Shown here piece after piece: positions 1 through 9,140 of a DNA stretch of 19,027 nucleotides. Each line of letters starts with the position of its first letter. The first letter of the stretch is position 1. Source of the stretch: Puniceicoccales bacterium (GTDB lineage: Bacteria; Verrucomicrobiota; Verrucomicrobiia; Opitutales; UBA953). Both the position numbers and the translations under genes were made by a program. The stretch is from the NCBI GenBank assembly GCA_031279675.1, contig JAITIB010000131.1, forward strand, positions 1-19,027, given 5' to 3'. The notes beneath the pieces were generated by a model. The model was given only the letters and a program-made list of their open reading frames with translations, was not told where the DNA came from and did no database searches.

Positions 1-115
1 TGATCGTGAGCGTGAAAAGAATGCCCAGCACAACGGCGATGCCGACGAGTCCCTCGGCAATGATTTCCGTCTTGGTTTGAACCGCCTCCGCAGCGGCGAA
101 AAGAAGTGTGTTCAT
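1..115 (-). CDS. small membrane protein, N-terminal fragment (cut by window edge)
   Basis: An open frame starts with ATG at 115 and runs leftward out of the window (38 codons visible). It begins MNTLLFAAAEAVQTK, then has a short polar part (TEIIAEGL) and a hydrophobic run (VGIAVVLGILFTLTI) that looks like one transmembrane helix. It lies 90 bp downstream of the LptD-like gene on the same strand, so it may belong to the same transcript. The pattern of a short N-terminus, an EGL motif and a single helix is loosely like small gamma subunits of sodium-pumping decarboxylases (OadG), but too little is visible to assign it. No Shine-Dalgarno sequence precedes the ATG. That the frame is real rests on its protein-like composition and its position. 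Confidence 0.5.
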   Translation of the reverse strand, partial: MNTLLFAAAEAVQTKTEIIAEGLVGIAVVLGILFTLTI

Positions 116-205
116 GAAAGCACGAATCAGGTGGAATCTATTGACAGGGCACTCTGCTATTGGAGGACGCCGGAAGCTGTCAAAGTATTTTCGCAACGGA
201 GGCGC

Positions 206-2527
206 TCAAAACCGGCGCATGCGCAGCGCGACGCCAAAGCTGAAGCCATTGTTCTGGCGGGCGTCCTGCCGGTAACTGAAGTGATAGTCCAGCTCCCACG
301 TGTGGCCCAGACGCTGGCGAAGCCCGTAAAACTGTTCCGTGAGCTTGTCGGCGTGGCTGTCGTAACGCCACTGCCCGGTCAGCGTGTAATTGCTGTTGAG
401 CCGATACTCAAGCCCCCACGTGTATTGCATGAGATCGGCGGCGTCGGTGATGTATTGCGTCCCGAAAAAGAGGCGCCACCGATCGCCATCATGAATGTTC
501 AGCCGCGCGGAGACTTCGTTTGCGGTCCAGTTGTAGGTGTCGAGCCGGTGGTAAACGTCGAGCGACAACCAGTGCACAGGGGCAAGGCCGAGCTGCGTGT
601 AAGTCGTCGAGCGCACGCGTTCGCCGACACGGTCGGTATCGCGAAAATCCTGGTAAACATTCAACCACGCCAGATCGCGCGACCCATATTGGGCGTCGCG
701 AGTCTGGATCTGATTCTCAAATCCGATGCGCAGAACCTGCTGCTCCCAGAGATCGTCAGCATAACGCTTTTGCGCCAAATCCACCGGTGGCGGATAGGGA
801 AGAAAGCTGTAACGATCTATCGCAGGAAGGTGCTCCCGCCCCTTGTCGGCAGCAGGAATCCAGCGGTATTGGACAAGGGGACGAAACTGGTGGCGCAGCC
901 CGTGGATGTCCCAACGGACGTTCTCATAATCCCATTGCCCTTGCGCGTGAAGGTGGAGATCGAAACCAAGTTGCGGCAAAACACGCGCATAAGGCGAGGT
1001 GGCGTCGGCAGTGTAGAGATAGCGTGTGGCACGGACACCGGCAACGGGAGTGAAGCTGAGCCAGTCCTGAATTTTCACCGGGCGAGAAAGCCCGTAGTAA
1101 GCATCAAGGCGCGTGCTGTCCAACGTGCCCCCGGGCACCGAAAGCTCGGGGGAGGTTCGCTCGAAAAGATAGGCAAACGCAACGCTCGCACGCTGGTAAA
1201 TGCCGGAGTCGGGAATGAGTTCGCACGGATTCAAATCCAGACGGATTTCAGGAAGGCGCTGCTGGACGTTCTGGAAATCGTTCGGGCGATACCGAGCGAA
1301 AAGCGAGAGGTAGCAAGCGTTGTTGGGAAGGACAATCTCAAGGAAATTATCAGGACGCTGGTTGGCGTCAAAAATGCCTGGGCGGAAGTCGCGCACAACA
1401 CTGGTGTCGCTCCAATAATTGAACGCCGAGGTCAGCTCGACACGCGGGAACACGCCATCACCACGCACCGTGTGCTTGTGCTCCCAAGTGATGAAACCGC
1501 GGTGAGCCGGAATAGGCGCGTTGTAGTTGTCAGTGCCACGGAGACTGTTGTCATTGATCCACGCAGCCTGAAAATTGCCGCGAACGCCACCATCCACAGC
1601 AAGCCCCGTGTCAACGGTCGCATCATAGCGAAACACCGGCCCGACGAGAACACCGGCCTTGCGGTAAAGATCGAGAATCAACCCGGGTTGGTATTCCCCG
1701 CCAAAACCAGTGTAGTATGTGGTCGTGCGCAAATAATCGCCGACGGTGCGCTCCCGCCCAACGCGAACAGTGGCGTCAAGGGGCGGACTCTCAAAACCCG
1801 TCTGGGTGTAAAAGGGGAGATAAAACACGGGCAATCCGGCAACGCGCACAACAGCATTCCGGACTTGGAAGGTGGCGTTGTCCCGCCCCGTCGTCGCGGC
1901 AATTCCGTCCGAGCCCTCGGGCAAGGCCACCGTGTAAGTGATTTGCGCGGCATCCACGGTAATGGAAAAAAAATCCGGTTCGCAGTAGTAGAGCGTGACA
2001 TCATTGAGCGTCGCCCGGCTTGTGGCCACCTTGGCGGGAGGCGCCCCTTCCAGGGCGGACGGCAACGCCGGCCACGGCGTCGCGGGCGGAGTCCGGGTGG
2101 CCCGCAAGGCGTCCCCTTCGACGTAACCCGGATAAAACCCCATGCGAAAAATGCCGGTGGAAACAGAGGGGCCAAGCCCGGCATCCCCCATCCGGGCACG
2201 CATCCCGCGCGCGAGAATGCGCAGGGCGCGAAAATTGAACTGTATGTCACCGTCGGCGGTCGCGGTCTGGACGCGGGGATCCCACACAAGCTCCTCTGCC
2301 TTGAGGTTGAATTCACCGAGAGCAATGCCGGTGCCCGGGCCGGAAATGACGATCCGGTTCTCACTGTCCGGCTTGGAAATGCTCGCGCCAGCGATGACAA
2401 TCTCACCCGTCCCGCGGCCCCCCACTCCCTTGCCGGCGGCACCCGTCCGCTCCGTGCGGGCCGTTGCGGAAAGCGGCAGCACCGCGAGGAGCGTCGCGGC
2501 ATGGATCCATTGCGAAACGCTTTTCAC
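206..2527 (-). CDS. lptD: LPS-assembly protein LptD-like outer-membrane protein
   Basis: 773 residues, close to the family's usual length (about 780 in E. coli). LptD forms the outer-membrane barrel that inserts lipopolysaccharide into the outer leaflet with LptE. A signal peptide is visible (MKSVSQWIHAATLLAVLPLS, likely cut after SATA). Next comes an OstA/LptA-like beta-jellyroll at about residues 45-115 (AEELVWDPRVQTATADGDI), then a long C-terminal part rich in alternating aromatic beta-strands that ends in Arg-Phe, as barrel proteins do. The start codon is GTG at 2527; no upstream ATG is available because the pfp stop lies 21 bp away, which suggests co-transcription with pfp. Only three cysteines are seen (182, 405, 435), and there is no adjacent Cys pair near the C-terminus like the one in enterobacterial LptD. 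It could also be a divergent LptD paralogue. Confidence 0.85.
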   Translation of the reverse strand: MKSVSQWIHAATLLAVLPLSATARTERTGAAGKGVGGRGTGEIVIAGASISKPDSENRIVISGPGTGIALGEFNLKAEELVWDPRVQTATADGDIQFNFRALRILARGMRARMGDAGLGPSVSTGIFRMGFYPGYVEGDALRATRTPPATPWPALPSALEGAPPAKVATSRATLNDVTLYYCEPDFFSITVDAAQITYTVALPEGSDGIAATTGRDNATFQVRNAVVRVAGLPVFYLPFYTQTGFESPPLDATVRVGRERTVGDYLRTTTYYTGFGGEYQPGLILDLYRKAGVLVGPVFRYDATVDTGLAVDGGVRGNFQAAWINDNSLRGTDNYNAPIPAHRGFITWEHKHTVRGDGVFPRVELTSAFNYWSDTSVVRDFRPGIFDANQRPDNFLEIVLPNNACYLSLFARYRPNDFQNVQQRLPEIRLDLNPCELIPDSGIYQRASVAFAYLFERTSPELSVPGGTLDSTRLDAYYGLSRPVKIQDWLSFTPVAGVRATRYLYTADATSPYARVLPQLGFDLHLHAQGQWDYENVRWDIHGLRHQFRPLVQYRWIPAADKGREHLPAIDRYSFLPYPPPVDLAQKRYADDLWEQQVLRIGFENQIQTRDAQYGSRDLAWLNVYQDFRDTDRVGERVRSTTYTQLGLAPVHWLSLDVYHRLDTYNWTANEVSARLNIHDGDRWRLFFGTQYITDAADLMQYTWGLEYRLNSNYTLTGQWRYDSHADKLTEQFYGLRQRLGHTWELDYHFSYRQDARQNNGFSFGVALRMRRF

Positions 2528-2548
2528 GGGAAAGGGAACGGGGACGCC

Positions 2549-3832
2549 TTACTTGAGCGTTTCGTAGGCATCAAGCTTGCGCTCAATGCGCGCGGCGAGA
2601 AGCTGCGCGAACTTGGGCAGCCCGCCTTCGCAAGGGATCGCCACCTCGCCTTGGATGAGCGGCTGGGCGTATTTCGCGAACTGGAACCCGATGGACATCT
2701 TGTCCTCGCCAATCCACGCGGTCGGAAACGTCTTCACGGCGTTGGCAACCTCGTTCAGGGGCGCAAGCTCCGTCCGCACGGAGTAAGTGTCCTTGCCATC
2801 CTTGTCCTCGCGCACAAGGACGACCATTTTGCCCGACTCGCCATCAATCGCGGCGCGAACCGCGGCCCTGCCCACGAGTACCGCCTCGTCAACGTCCGTT
2901 TGCGACGCGTTGTGAATGGCGGCGCGCTGCGTGATGCCAAGCTTGGCGGACCGCACCTTCACGCCCGCAAGATTCTGCTCCACGATGGTCCGCAGCGTCT
3001 CGCCAACACCGCCGAGCACGGCATGTCCGAACGCGTCGGTGGCGGTGGCGCCTGCGCCAAGAAAATTGCCGGCGGGATCGAGCAGGCCTTCCGCGGTCAC
3101 GATAAAGCAAAAGTGCTGTTTGCGCAAAACCATCTGCACCGCGTCCACAAACGCCTGCTGGTTGAAATGCGCCTCGGGAAGCAACACGATGTGCGGCGCA
3201 TCCTCGATCAACGCCGTGCGGCGTTTCGCGAGCACGGAACCCGCGGCAATCCAGCCCGCGCCACGCCCCATGACTTCGAGGATGGAAACAAAGTCGTGCT
3301 GCCCCATCGCCGCATTGTCCAAGGCCATCTCGCGCACCGTTGTCGCGATGTGCTTGATGACGCTCCCGTAGCCCGGGCAATGGTCGGTGACGGGCAGGTC
3401 GTTGTCCACGGTCTTGGGCACGCCGATCACGCGCAACGCATAGCCGCGCTCAAGCGCAAGGGCGTTGATTTTCGCCGCCGTGTCCTGGGAGTCGTTGCCG
3501 CCGATGTAGAGAAAGTAGCGGATGTTGTGCGCGGCAAAAACATCAAGCACGCGGTCGAAATCCTGCTGTCGCTTCATCTTGTAGCGACAGGTGCCGAGGA
3601 TGGCGCCGGGCGTCTGGCTGAGGGCGCGCACGGTCTGCTGGGACTCCGCGGCGAGGTCGATGAGCTGCTCATTGAGGATTCCTTGGATTCCGTTGAGGCC
3701 ACCGTAGATCTCGGCAATGTTATCCTCGTATTGGAGCGCCTCGGTGATGACACCGGCGAGGCTGGCGTTGATGACGGGGGTCGGGCCGCCGCTTTGGGCG
3801 ACCAACAGGTTGCCAATGAATTCTTGGGCCAT
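2549..3832 (-). CDS. pfp: pyrophosphate-dependent 6-phosphofructokinase
   Basis: 427 residues from ATG at 3832 (MAQEFIGNLLVAQSGG). An upstream in-frame extension exists but adds only low-complexity sequence ahead of the glycine motif, so it is rejected. The enzyme phosphorylates fructose 6-phosphate, or runs in reverse, in cytoplasmic glycolysis. Visible motifs: GGPTPVIN at 15-22, GGNDS at 111-115, PKTVDND at 139-145 (catalytic Asp143) and MGRGAGW at 188-194. Asp114 and Lys140 stand where ATP-dependent enzymes have two glycines (Gly104 and Gly124 in E. coli PfkA). These two exchanges are the established mark of pyrophosphate use, so PPi rather than ATP is the predicted donor. The gene lies 129 bp downstream of the beta-galactosidase gene and 21 bp upstream of lptD. 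No clear ribosome binding site is present. Confidence 0.92.
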   Translation of the reverse strand: MAQEFIGNLLVAQSGGPTPVINASLAGVITEALQYEDNIAEIYGGLNGIQGILNEQLIDLAAESQQTVRALSQTPGAILGTCRYKMKRQQDFDRVLDVFAAHNIRYFLYIGGNDSQDTAAKINALALERGYALRVIGVPKTVDNDLPVTDHCPGYGSVIKHIATTVREMALDNAAMGQHDFVSILEVMGRGAGWIAAGSVLAKRRTALIEDAPHIVLLPEAHFNQQAFVDAVQMVLRKQHFCFIVTAEGLLDPAGNFLGAGATATDAFGHAVLGGVGETLRTIVEQNLAGVKVRSAKLGITQRAAIHNASQTDVDEAVLVGRAAVRAAIDGESGKMVVLVREDKDGKDTYSVRTELAPLNEVANAVKTFPTAWIGEDKMSIGFQFAKYAQPLIQGEVAIPCEGGLPKFAQLLAARIERKLDAYETLK

Positions 3833-3961
3833 AATGCGTTTTGCTGTGAAAGAGGAAATGTTTGGTGGAAAGCGCCCTTGTGTGGGCGAGCAATCGGTGT
3901 TTGGCAACGCGGAAAATCGGGAGCCGCCTCCACAAGCGCGGGCGACGCGCCTGCCTCATTC

Positions 3962-6900
3962 TCATTCGGCAAGGACATCAATCTCGGCGGCGGAGGCGTA
4001 GGGATTGCCCTGTTGCTCGCTGAGCGCGACGAATTTGATGAAGCGTGTTTTCTCCAGTTTCTCAAAGCGGACAGTTTGCAGCGCCGCATTGTCGGGGAAT
4101 TGCCCCCTGGCCACCTCGCGCCACGTTTTTCCGTCATCGCCAAGCTCGATCGCGTATTGCGCGACACGTCCGTTGCGCGAGTTCTGGCGCGGCAGGTAGG
4201 TAATGCCGGCGATGGTCTCGGCACCACCAAGATCCAGCGTTATCGAGTGCGGGTGCCTTGCCAGGAAAAGCCCGTATTGGGTGTGCCAGTAAGTGCCCGC
4301 GTTGCCGTCAATGGCATTTGCGGCCTCACCCTCGTTGGGTTGCTCGCTGTTCGTGCTCGCGCGCCATTTGCCGCGGGGGATCTGCTTGGGGTAGGTCTCC
4401 GTGACGATTCCCCCGGGAAGATAGTTTTCCTTTTCCTCCCATGCCTGGACGACGCCCCCCGAGAGCAACGGGATCGGCGCGGTGTATGTCCGCGCCTTGC
4501 CGCCGTTGACCGTGTAACGCAAGGTGGCGCCGGGTGTGCCGCCGCGCAACGTGATGTTGCCACCGGCATCGCGATGCAGCGCGACGGGCTCAAGAACGGG
4601 AAGCGTCGGGCGGGCGAGGTCGGCAAGCACACGCGAGCGTTCACCGGCGGCGGTGGCGGCGGCGGGAATGCCCCTGAGCGGGCGGATGGTGTAGGCAAAG
4701 GTGTGGTTGCCGGCACGCAGAACGTCGCGGGGAAGCGGCTGGGGTCCGCAACTTGCGCCGCCGAGCCCAAGCGTGGCGGCGTCGAGCGTGAGCACGACGC
4801 GGTGGCTGGGCGGAAGATCCTTGGGGTGCGGCGCAAGGGTCAGTTCCCAGGCAGTCCAAGGGGTAGCGCTGAAAGCCATTGTGCCGTAGGCCCGGATGAG
4901 CGCGCCGGAGCCGGCGGCGTCCGTGAGGGCCACCCAGCGCGTTTTTTCGCGGTTGGCATTATCCTGCGGGCGCCCGTAGGGGACACTCATTTTTTCCACC
5001 GTTGAGTGAAAGGTGTCGTGCCAGGCGCCCTCTTTGCGGTCGCGGTAGTTTTCGTGGGGGCCAAGTCCGTTCCATGTGAGGTGGCGCAACCCGGGATGGG
5101 CGCACAGTTGCACGCCGATGCGTGGGAGCACAATTCCGGGGCCGGTGGCGGTGATGGCGTTGGAGGTGTGCAGGGTGCCGTCGCCGAACACATGCCAGGT
5201 GGTGGTGGTTTCAAAATACAAATTCTTCGGGGTGAGCGGACGGGCGTGCGTGAATGTGTGCGTGCCGCCGGTGATGTTGCCGTAGCGGACGGCTTCCTTG
5301 CCCTGGCTGCTGATGCGCGTGGTGATGAGCACGGCACGCGGGTCGGAGGTGTCGAGGGTGAAAGATTCGACGCGGTGCCGCAGGTTGTGCAGTCCGTTGG
5401 TAAACCACTGCGCGACGGCCCACTTGTCGTTGTCCACGGGGGCGCGATAGGCGTTGAGATACGGGCCGGGAGCGTCAACGGCAGGGGCGAGGATTTCCTT
5501 GCCGCTGTAAACGAGGCTGGAAAGGGTCCCTGTTTTTTTGCTGAAAACGGCGGTGAAATCGCCGCCGGTTATTGTGACCTCCCCGGGCGTCTCGCGGGCT
5601 TGCGGGAGCGTGGTGGAGAGCCGTGCAATGTCATGCACGGGCGGGCCGGCAAGGGCGGGGGCGTCGGCAGGCTGGAGGAATGCGGCGGGGAGCGGAAATT
5701 GTTCCCACGCCACCTCGAAGCCTTTGCGCTCCCAGATGGTGTCGCCGGCAAGGCGAAAGCTCAGGCGCAAATGATAGTCCACGCCAGGCTGGCGGTGGAT
5801 TGGCTGGCAACCGTCGAGGCGGATGGTTCGCCGCTGGCGCGGGGGAACGGGTTGCGGCTCAAGCTGGCCCTGTTGGAGAGGAACCCCGTCGGCCCGGATT
5901 TCCCAATGGATGGCAAGATCGTCAAGGGCCTTGAAGTAGCGCTTGTTGAAGATCTCAACGCTGCCATCCCCGGCACCGGGGACGACGGCGACGTCCTGGT
6001 AGATTTTTTTCACCTCGGCATAGGCGGGCTTGGGAGCGCGATTGGCAAAAACAAGCCCGTCGTGGATGAAAAGTCCGTCGTTGGGCTGGTCTCCAAAATC
6101 CCCTCCGTAGGTGTAAACAAGGCTGTCCGGGGTGTGGCTGACGCGGAAAGCCTGCGCGGTGGCGTCGTAAATGACGCGCGGGAGCGCGGGGGGGACGGCA
6201 GGATTCTGCGGCGTGGTGGCGGCAAACGGGACGAATTTGCCATCCCGCTCGCGCGCATAAATGACATGGTCGCACCACTCCCAGACAGCGGCCCCCATGA
6301 GATGCTCGCTTGCCTCGATGGCGCGCCAGTAATCGGCGAGGTTGCCAGCGGCATTGCCCATGCTGTGCGCGTATTCGCACAGATAAAAAGGCTTTTTGCG
6401 GGCGGGCGCGGCTGCCTCGGCCTCGACCTTGGAAACGGACGGATACATGACGCTGTCCACGTCCGCCACCCCCGAATTGCCCTCGTAGTGCACGGGCCGC
6501 GAAGCGTCGAGGGCACGGACAGCCTTGGCGGTCGCGGCGAAGTTGCCGCCGCGCCCGGCCTCGTTGCCGAGAGACCACATGATGACGCTGGGGTGGTTGC
6601 GATCGCGCCGGACCATGTCGGTCGCGCGCTGGATGTGCGCCGGGCGCCAGTCCGCACGGTTGGAAAGGGAGCCTTCCCGGAGACGCTCCGTGCCGTGCGT
6701 CTCGATATTGGCCTCGTTGACAACGTAAATGCCGTAGCGATCGCAGAGCGAATACCAATGGGGCGCATTGGGGTAGTGCGAGGTGCGCACATGGTTGATG
6801 TTTGCCTGCTTGAACCGGATGATGTCGGCGAGCATACGCTCGTGGGAGACGTGGTGCCCGGTGTCCGGCTCGGCCTCGTGCCGGTTCACGCCACGCAGTT

Positions 6901-8023
6901 TCACGGGTTTTCCATTGATGAGAAACTTTCCTCCCTTGATTTCAACCCGGCGGAAACCGGTCTCGCACGAACGCACGTCAAGCACCCTGACCGCATTCCC
7001 CTCACCCCCCGGCAAACGCTCCGAGAGGACAAGCACCAGGGTGTAAAGATTAGGCTCTTCGGCAGACCAAAGCTTTGGGCGCGGGACGCGGAGTGCAACA
7101 GTCCCCTCGCCGGGAGATTGCAATTTCATCCAGCCCGCGCCGGACACCAGACCCCCTCCGCGCTCATAAAGCTTGAGCTCCAAACCAAGCTCCTGACCCG
7201 CGCTGGTTTTGACCTCCACATTCACGTTCCCGTTCGAGGCATCCTCGTTGAAATCTGTCTCAACGCGAAAATCCACAATGCGCAACCTGGGCTCCGCACT
7301 CAGGTAAACGTCGCGGAAAACACCGCTCAAACGCCACATGTCCTGATTCTCAAGATAGCTCCCGTCACTGAAACGGTAAACCTCCACGGCAAGCAAATTG
7401 CCCGAAGGCTTGAGCAACGGCGTGATGTCAAACCGCGCCGGCGTCCGGCTGTCCTTGGAAAAACCAACATAGGCACCGTTCACCCAAAGGTAAAAAAAGG
7501 AGTCCACACCATCAAAGGTAAGGAACACATCGCGGCCCTTCCAATCCGCGGGCACATCAAACACGTGCCTGTAAGACCCCACCTCGTTGCGCACCTCAAA
7601 CGTGCTAAAGTGCCCGGGCGGAACTTCCATGACCCGCGGCGGAGCGGATTTGAACGGATAGGTGACGTTGGTGTAAATGGGCGTCCCATATCCATGCAAC
7701 TGCCAGTTGGACGGCACCGGAAGGAACTTCCACCCGGCATCATCGAATCCCGGCGCGAAAAAATCCCGCGGCCTCACATCCGGATCCTTTGACCAGTGAA
7801 ATTTCCACTCCCCGTTCAATGACCGGTAAAATGGCGACGAATCCAAGTCCACCTTGCGCGCCGAGACCTCATCCGGAAACGAAATCGAAGTGGAGGAGAC
7901 GGGCTCACGCTTGAAAAACAGTTTTTTCTCGCACTGCCATTCGTCGCCACCGGGCGCGACTGCCTGGGCACTGGCACACGGGACGGACATGGCTCCAATC
8001 AACATAAAGAAAAGGAAACGCAT
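3962..8023 (-). CDS. secreted glycoside hydrolase family 2 beta-galactosidase with C-terminal binding modules
   Basis: 1353 residues from ATG at 8023; the longer frame upstream is not protein-like. A signal peptide (MRFLFFMLIGAMSVPCASAQ) predicts export. The order is a GH2 sugar-binding jellyroll (about 60-230), Ig-like domain, TIM barrel, second Ig-like domain, beta-galactosidase small-chain domain (about 860-1130), a chitobiase/Fn3-like module (about 1141-1216) and an F5/8 type C (CBM32-like) module (about 1217-1353). The acid/base is predicted to be Glu488 (SLGNEAGRGG) and the nucleophile Glu550 (LCEYAHSMGN). E. coli LacZ has about 1020 residues and lacks the last two modules, which probably hold the enzyme on polymeric galactosides. 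Substrate cannot be fixed from sequence; beta-galactosidase is the family default. It lies 79 bp downstream of the BatA-like gene, and a separate promoter is likely but not recognisable. Confidence 0.92.
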   Translation of the reverse strand: MRFLFFMLIGAMSVPCASAQAVAPGGDEWQCEKKLFFKREPVSSTSISFPDEVSARKVDLDSSPFYRSLNGEWKFHWSKDPDVRPRDFFAPGFDDAGWKFLPVPSNWQLHGYGTPIYTNVTYPFKSAPPRVMEVPPGHFSTFEVRNEVGSYRHVFDVPADWKGRDVFLTFDGVDSFFYLWVNGAYVGFSKDSRTPARFDITPLLKPSGNLLAVEVYRFSDGSYLENQDMWRLSGVFRDVYLSAEPRLRIVDFRVETDFNEDASNGNVNVEVKTSAGQELGLELKLYERGGGLVSGAGWMKLQSPGEGTVALRVPRPKLWSAEEPNLYTLVLVLSERLPGGEGNAVRVLDVRSCETGFRRVEIKGGKFLINGKPVKLRGVNRHEAEPDTGHHVSHERMLADIIRFKQANINHVRTSHYPNAPHWYSLCDRYGIYVVNEANIETHGTERLREGSLSNRADWRPAHIQRATDMVRRDRNHPSVIMWSLGNEAGRGGNFAATAKAVRALDASRPVHYEGNSGVADVDSVMYPSVSKVEAEAAAPARKKPFYLCEYAHSMGNAAGNLADYWRAIEASEHLMGAAVWEWCDHVIYARERDGKFVPFAATTPQNPAVPPALPRVIYDATAQAFRVSHTPDSLVYTYGGDFGDQPNDGLFIHDGLVFANRAPKPAYAEVKKIYQDVAVVPGAGDGSVEIFNKRYFKALDDLAIHWEIRADGVPLQQGQLEPQPVPPRQRRTIRLDGCQPIHRQPGVDYHLRLSFRLAGDTIWERKGFEVAWEQFPLPAAFLQPADAPALAGPPVHDIARLSTTLPQARETPGEVTITGGDFTAVFSKKTGTLSSLVYSGKEILAPAVDAPGPYLNAYRAPVDNDKWAVAQWFTNGLHNLRHRVESFTLDTSDPRAVLITTRISSQGKEAVRYGNITGGTHTFTHARPLTPKNLYFETTTTWHVFGDGTLHTSNAITATGPGIVLPRIGVQLCAHPGLRHLTWNGLGPHENYRDRKEGAWHDTFHSTVEKMSVPYGRPQDNANREKTRWVALTDAAGSGALIRAYGTMAFSATPWTAWELTLAPHPKDLPPSHRVVLTLDAATLGLGGASCGPQPLPRDVLRAGNHTFAYTIRPLRGIPAAATAAGERSRVLADLARPTLPVLEPVALHRDAGGNITLRGGTPGATLRYTVNGGKARTYTAPIPLLSGGVVQAWEEKENYLPGGIVTETYPKQIPRGKWRASTNSEQPNEGEAANAIDGNAGTYWHTQYGLFLARHPHSITLDLGGAETIAGITYLPRQNSRNGRVAQYAIELGDDGKTWREVARGQFPDNAALQTVRFEKLEKTRFIKFVALSEQQGNPYASAAEIDVLAE

Positions 8024-8102
8024 AGGAAAAATCTCAAAAGGCACACTGGCAAAAAACACAACCCCCTGAAAGTTGAATCTATTCCCATCCACCGAACAAT
8101 CT

Positions 8103-9140
8103 TCACGCCACCGGGCGCCCGCGCACAAAACGCCACCGGGCACCCAACAGGACAAAGACGCCACCGGCGGCGGCAAACCACCCGAAAAGCTCCGTCACAA
8201 ACCACTGCGCCCGCGCTTGGAACTCAATTTTCCGCGCCTTGTCAATCGCCCCGAACGCCGCCTCGACCGTGCCCGTCTCATCAGCCCGGAAATACCTCCC
8301 GCCCGTCTCATCAGCCATCGCACGCAACACCTCCTCGTCAATGTCCGAATTCACCCGGCGGGAACCCACCCGCATGCCCTCACGGTCAAAAACAGGAAAC
8401 GGGACGACACCATTGCGCCCCACCCCAACCGTGTAAACAGGGATGCCGCGCGCCTTCGCAATCGCCGACGCCTGCCGCGGCGCAAGCGTGCCACAGTTAT
8501 TGGATCCATCCGTGAGCAGGATGACAAAAGCGCCAAGACGCCGCACGCCCGCCCCCCCGGTGGCGTCGGAAACAACAGAGCGCGCAGGCTGCTCAAGCCG
8601 CGAAAGCGCAACACCAAGCCCGTCGCCAATCGCAGTCCCATCCTCGACAAGCCCCGTATGCAAACGCTCCACCTGCCTGCCCAACCACGCACGATCGGTT
8701 GTCAGCGGCGCAAGCGTGTAAGCGCCACCCGCAAACACCACAATCCCGATGCGGTCACCCGTGCGCTCCTCGATGAACGCCTTGATGACCGGACGGATGG
8801 TCTGCAACCGGTTAAGCCGCCGCCCCCCGCGCTCGTAATCCTCCGCAAGCATGGACGTGGAAAGATCGATCGCAAGCATCAGGTCGTAACCCTGCGCATT
8901 GACATCGCGCCGCTCCTCGACGCGTTGCGGACGGGCAAGCGCGACCACGACAAACGCGGCGCCAAGCGTCGCAAACCAAAGCGGCAGACGCAATCCGCGC
9001 CCCGCCCCGGGCCGATGCCACGCACCGGCAAACGGCACAACGCCCACAAGAACTCCGCGCCGCCGACGCAGCCAGAAAACCAGGGGAAACAACAAAAAAC
9101 CAAACAGCCAGAGCGGCGCGCCAAATGTGTAGTGCGTCAT
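8103..9140 (-). CDS. BatA-like von Willebrand factor A membrane protein
   Basis: 345 residues with hydrophobic segments near residues 8-24 and 51-69 and a further one near the C-terminus (about 312-335). Between them is a VWA domain facing the periplasm or cytoplasm. The metal-ion-dependent adhesion site is intact: DLSTS at 92-96 (Asp92, Ser94, Ser96), Thr169 in DGTAIGDG and Asp211 in LLTDGSNN. Such proteins act with MoxR ATPases and DUF58 proteins, probably in assembling or activating envelope complexes, but the client is unknown. The ATG overlaps the stop of the DUF58 gene in the form ATGA (9137-9140), which predicts translational coupling. In Bacteroides-type Bat operons a second VWA, a TPR protein and BatD follow. 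Here the next gene is an unrelated GH2 enzyme, so the set is reduced. Confidence 0.9.
   Translation of the reverse strand: MTHYTFGAPLWLFGFLLFPLVFWLRRRRGVLVGVVPFAGAWHRPGAGRGLRLPLWFATLGAAFVVVALARPQRVEERRDVNAQGYDLMLAIDLSTSMLAEDYERGGRRLNRLQTIRPVIKAFIEERTGDRIGIVVFAGGAYTLAPLTTDRAWLGRQVERLHTGLVEDGTAIGDGLGVALSRLEQPARSVVSDATGGAGVRRLGAFVILLTDGSNNCGTLAPRQASAIAKARGIPVYTVGVGRNGVVPFPVFDREGMRVGSRRVNSDIDEEVLRAMADETGGRYFRADETGTVEAAFGAIDKARKIEFQARAQWFVTELFGWFAAAGGVFVLLGARWRFVRGRPVA

Noticed and set aside
155..183. Possible minus-strand promoter (TTGACA on the minus strand at 178-183) before the leftmost gene
   Set aside because: The -35 hexamer is perfect, but no acceptable -10 is found at 16-18 bp (ATAGCA or AATAGC only).
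77..5005. 1642-residue plus-strand open frame
   Set aside because: It is exactly antisense and in register with lptD, pfp and the GH2 gene, all of which have clear motifs. The translation is Arg/Gly-rich without domains or a signal peptide.
5006..7792. 928-residue plus-strand open frame
   Set aside because: Continuation of the same antisense frame over the GH2 gene; explained by the lack of TTA, CTA and TCA codons in the sense gene.
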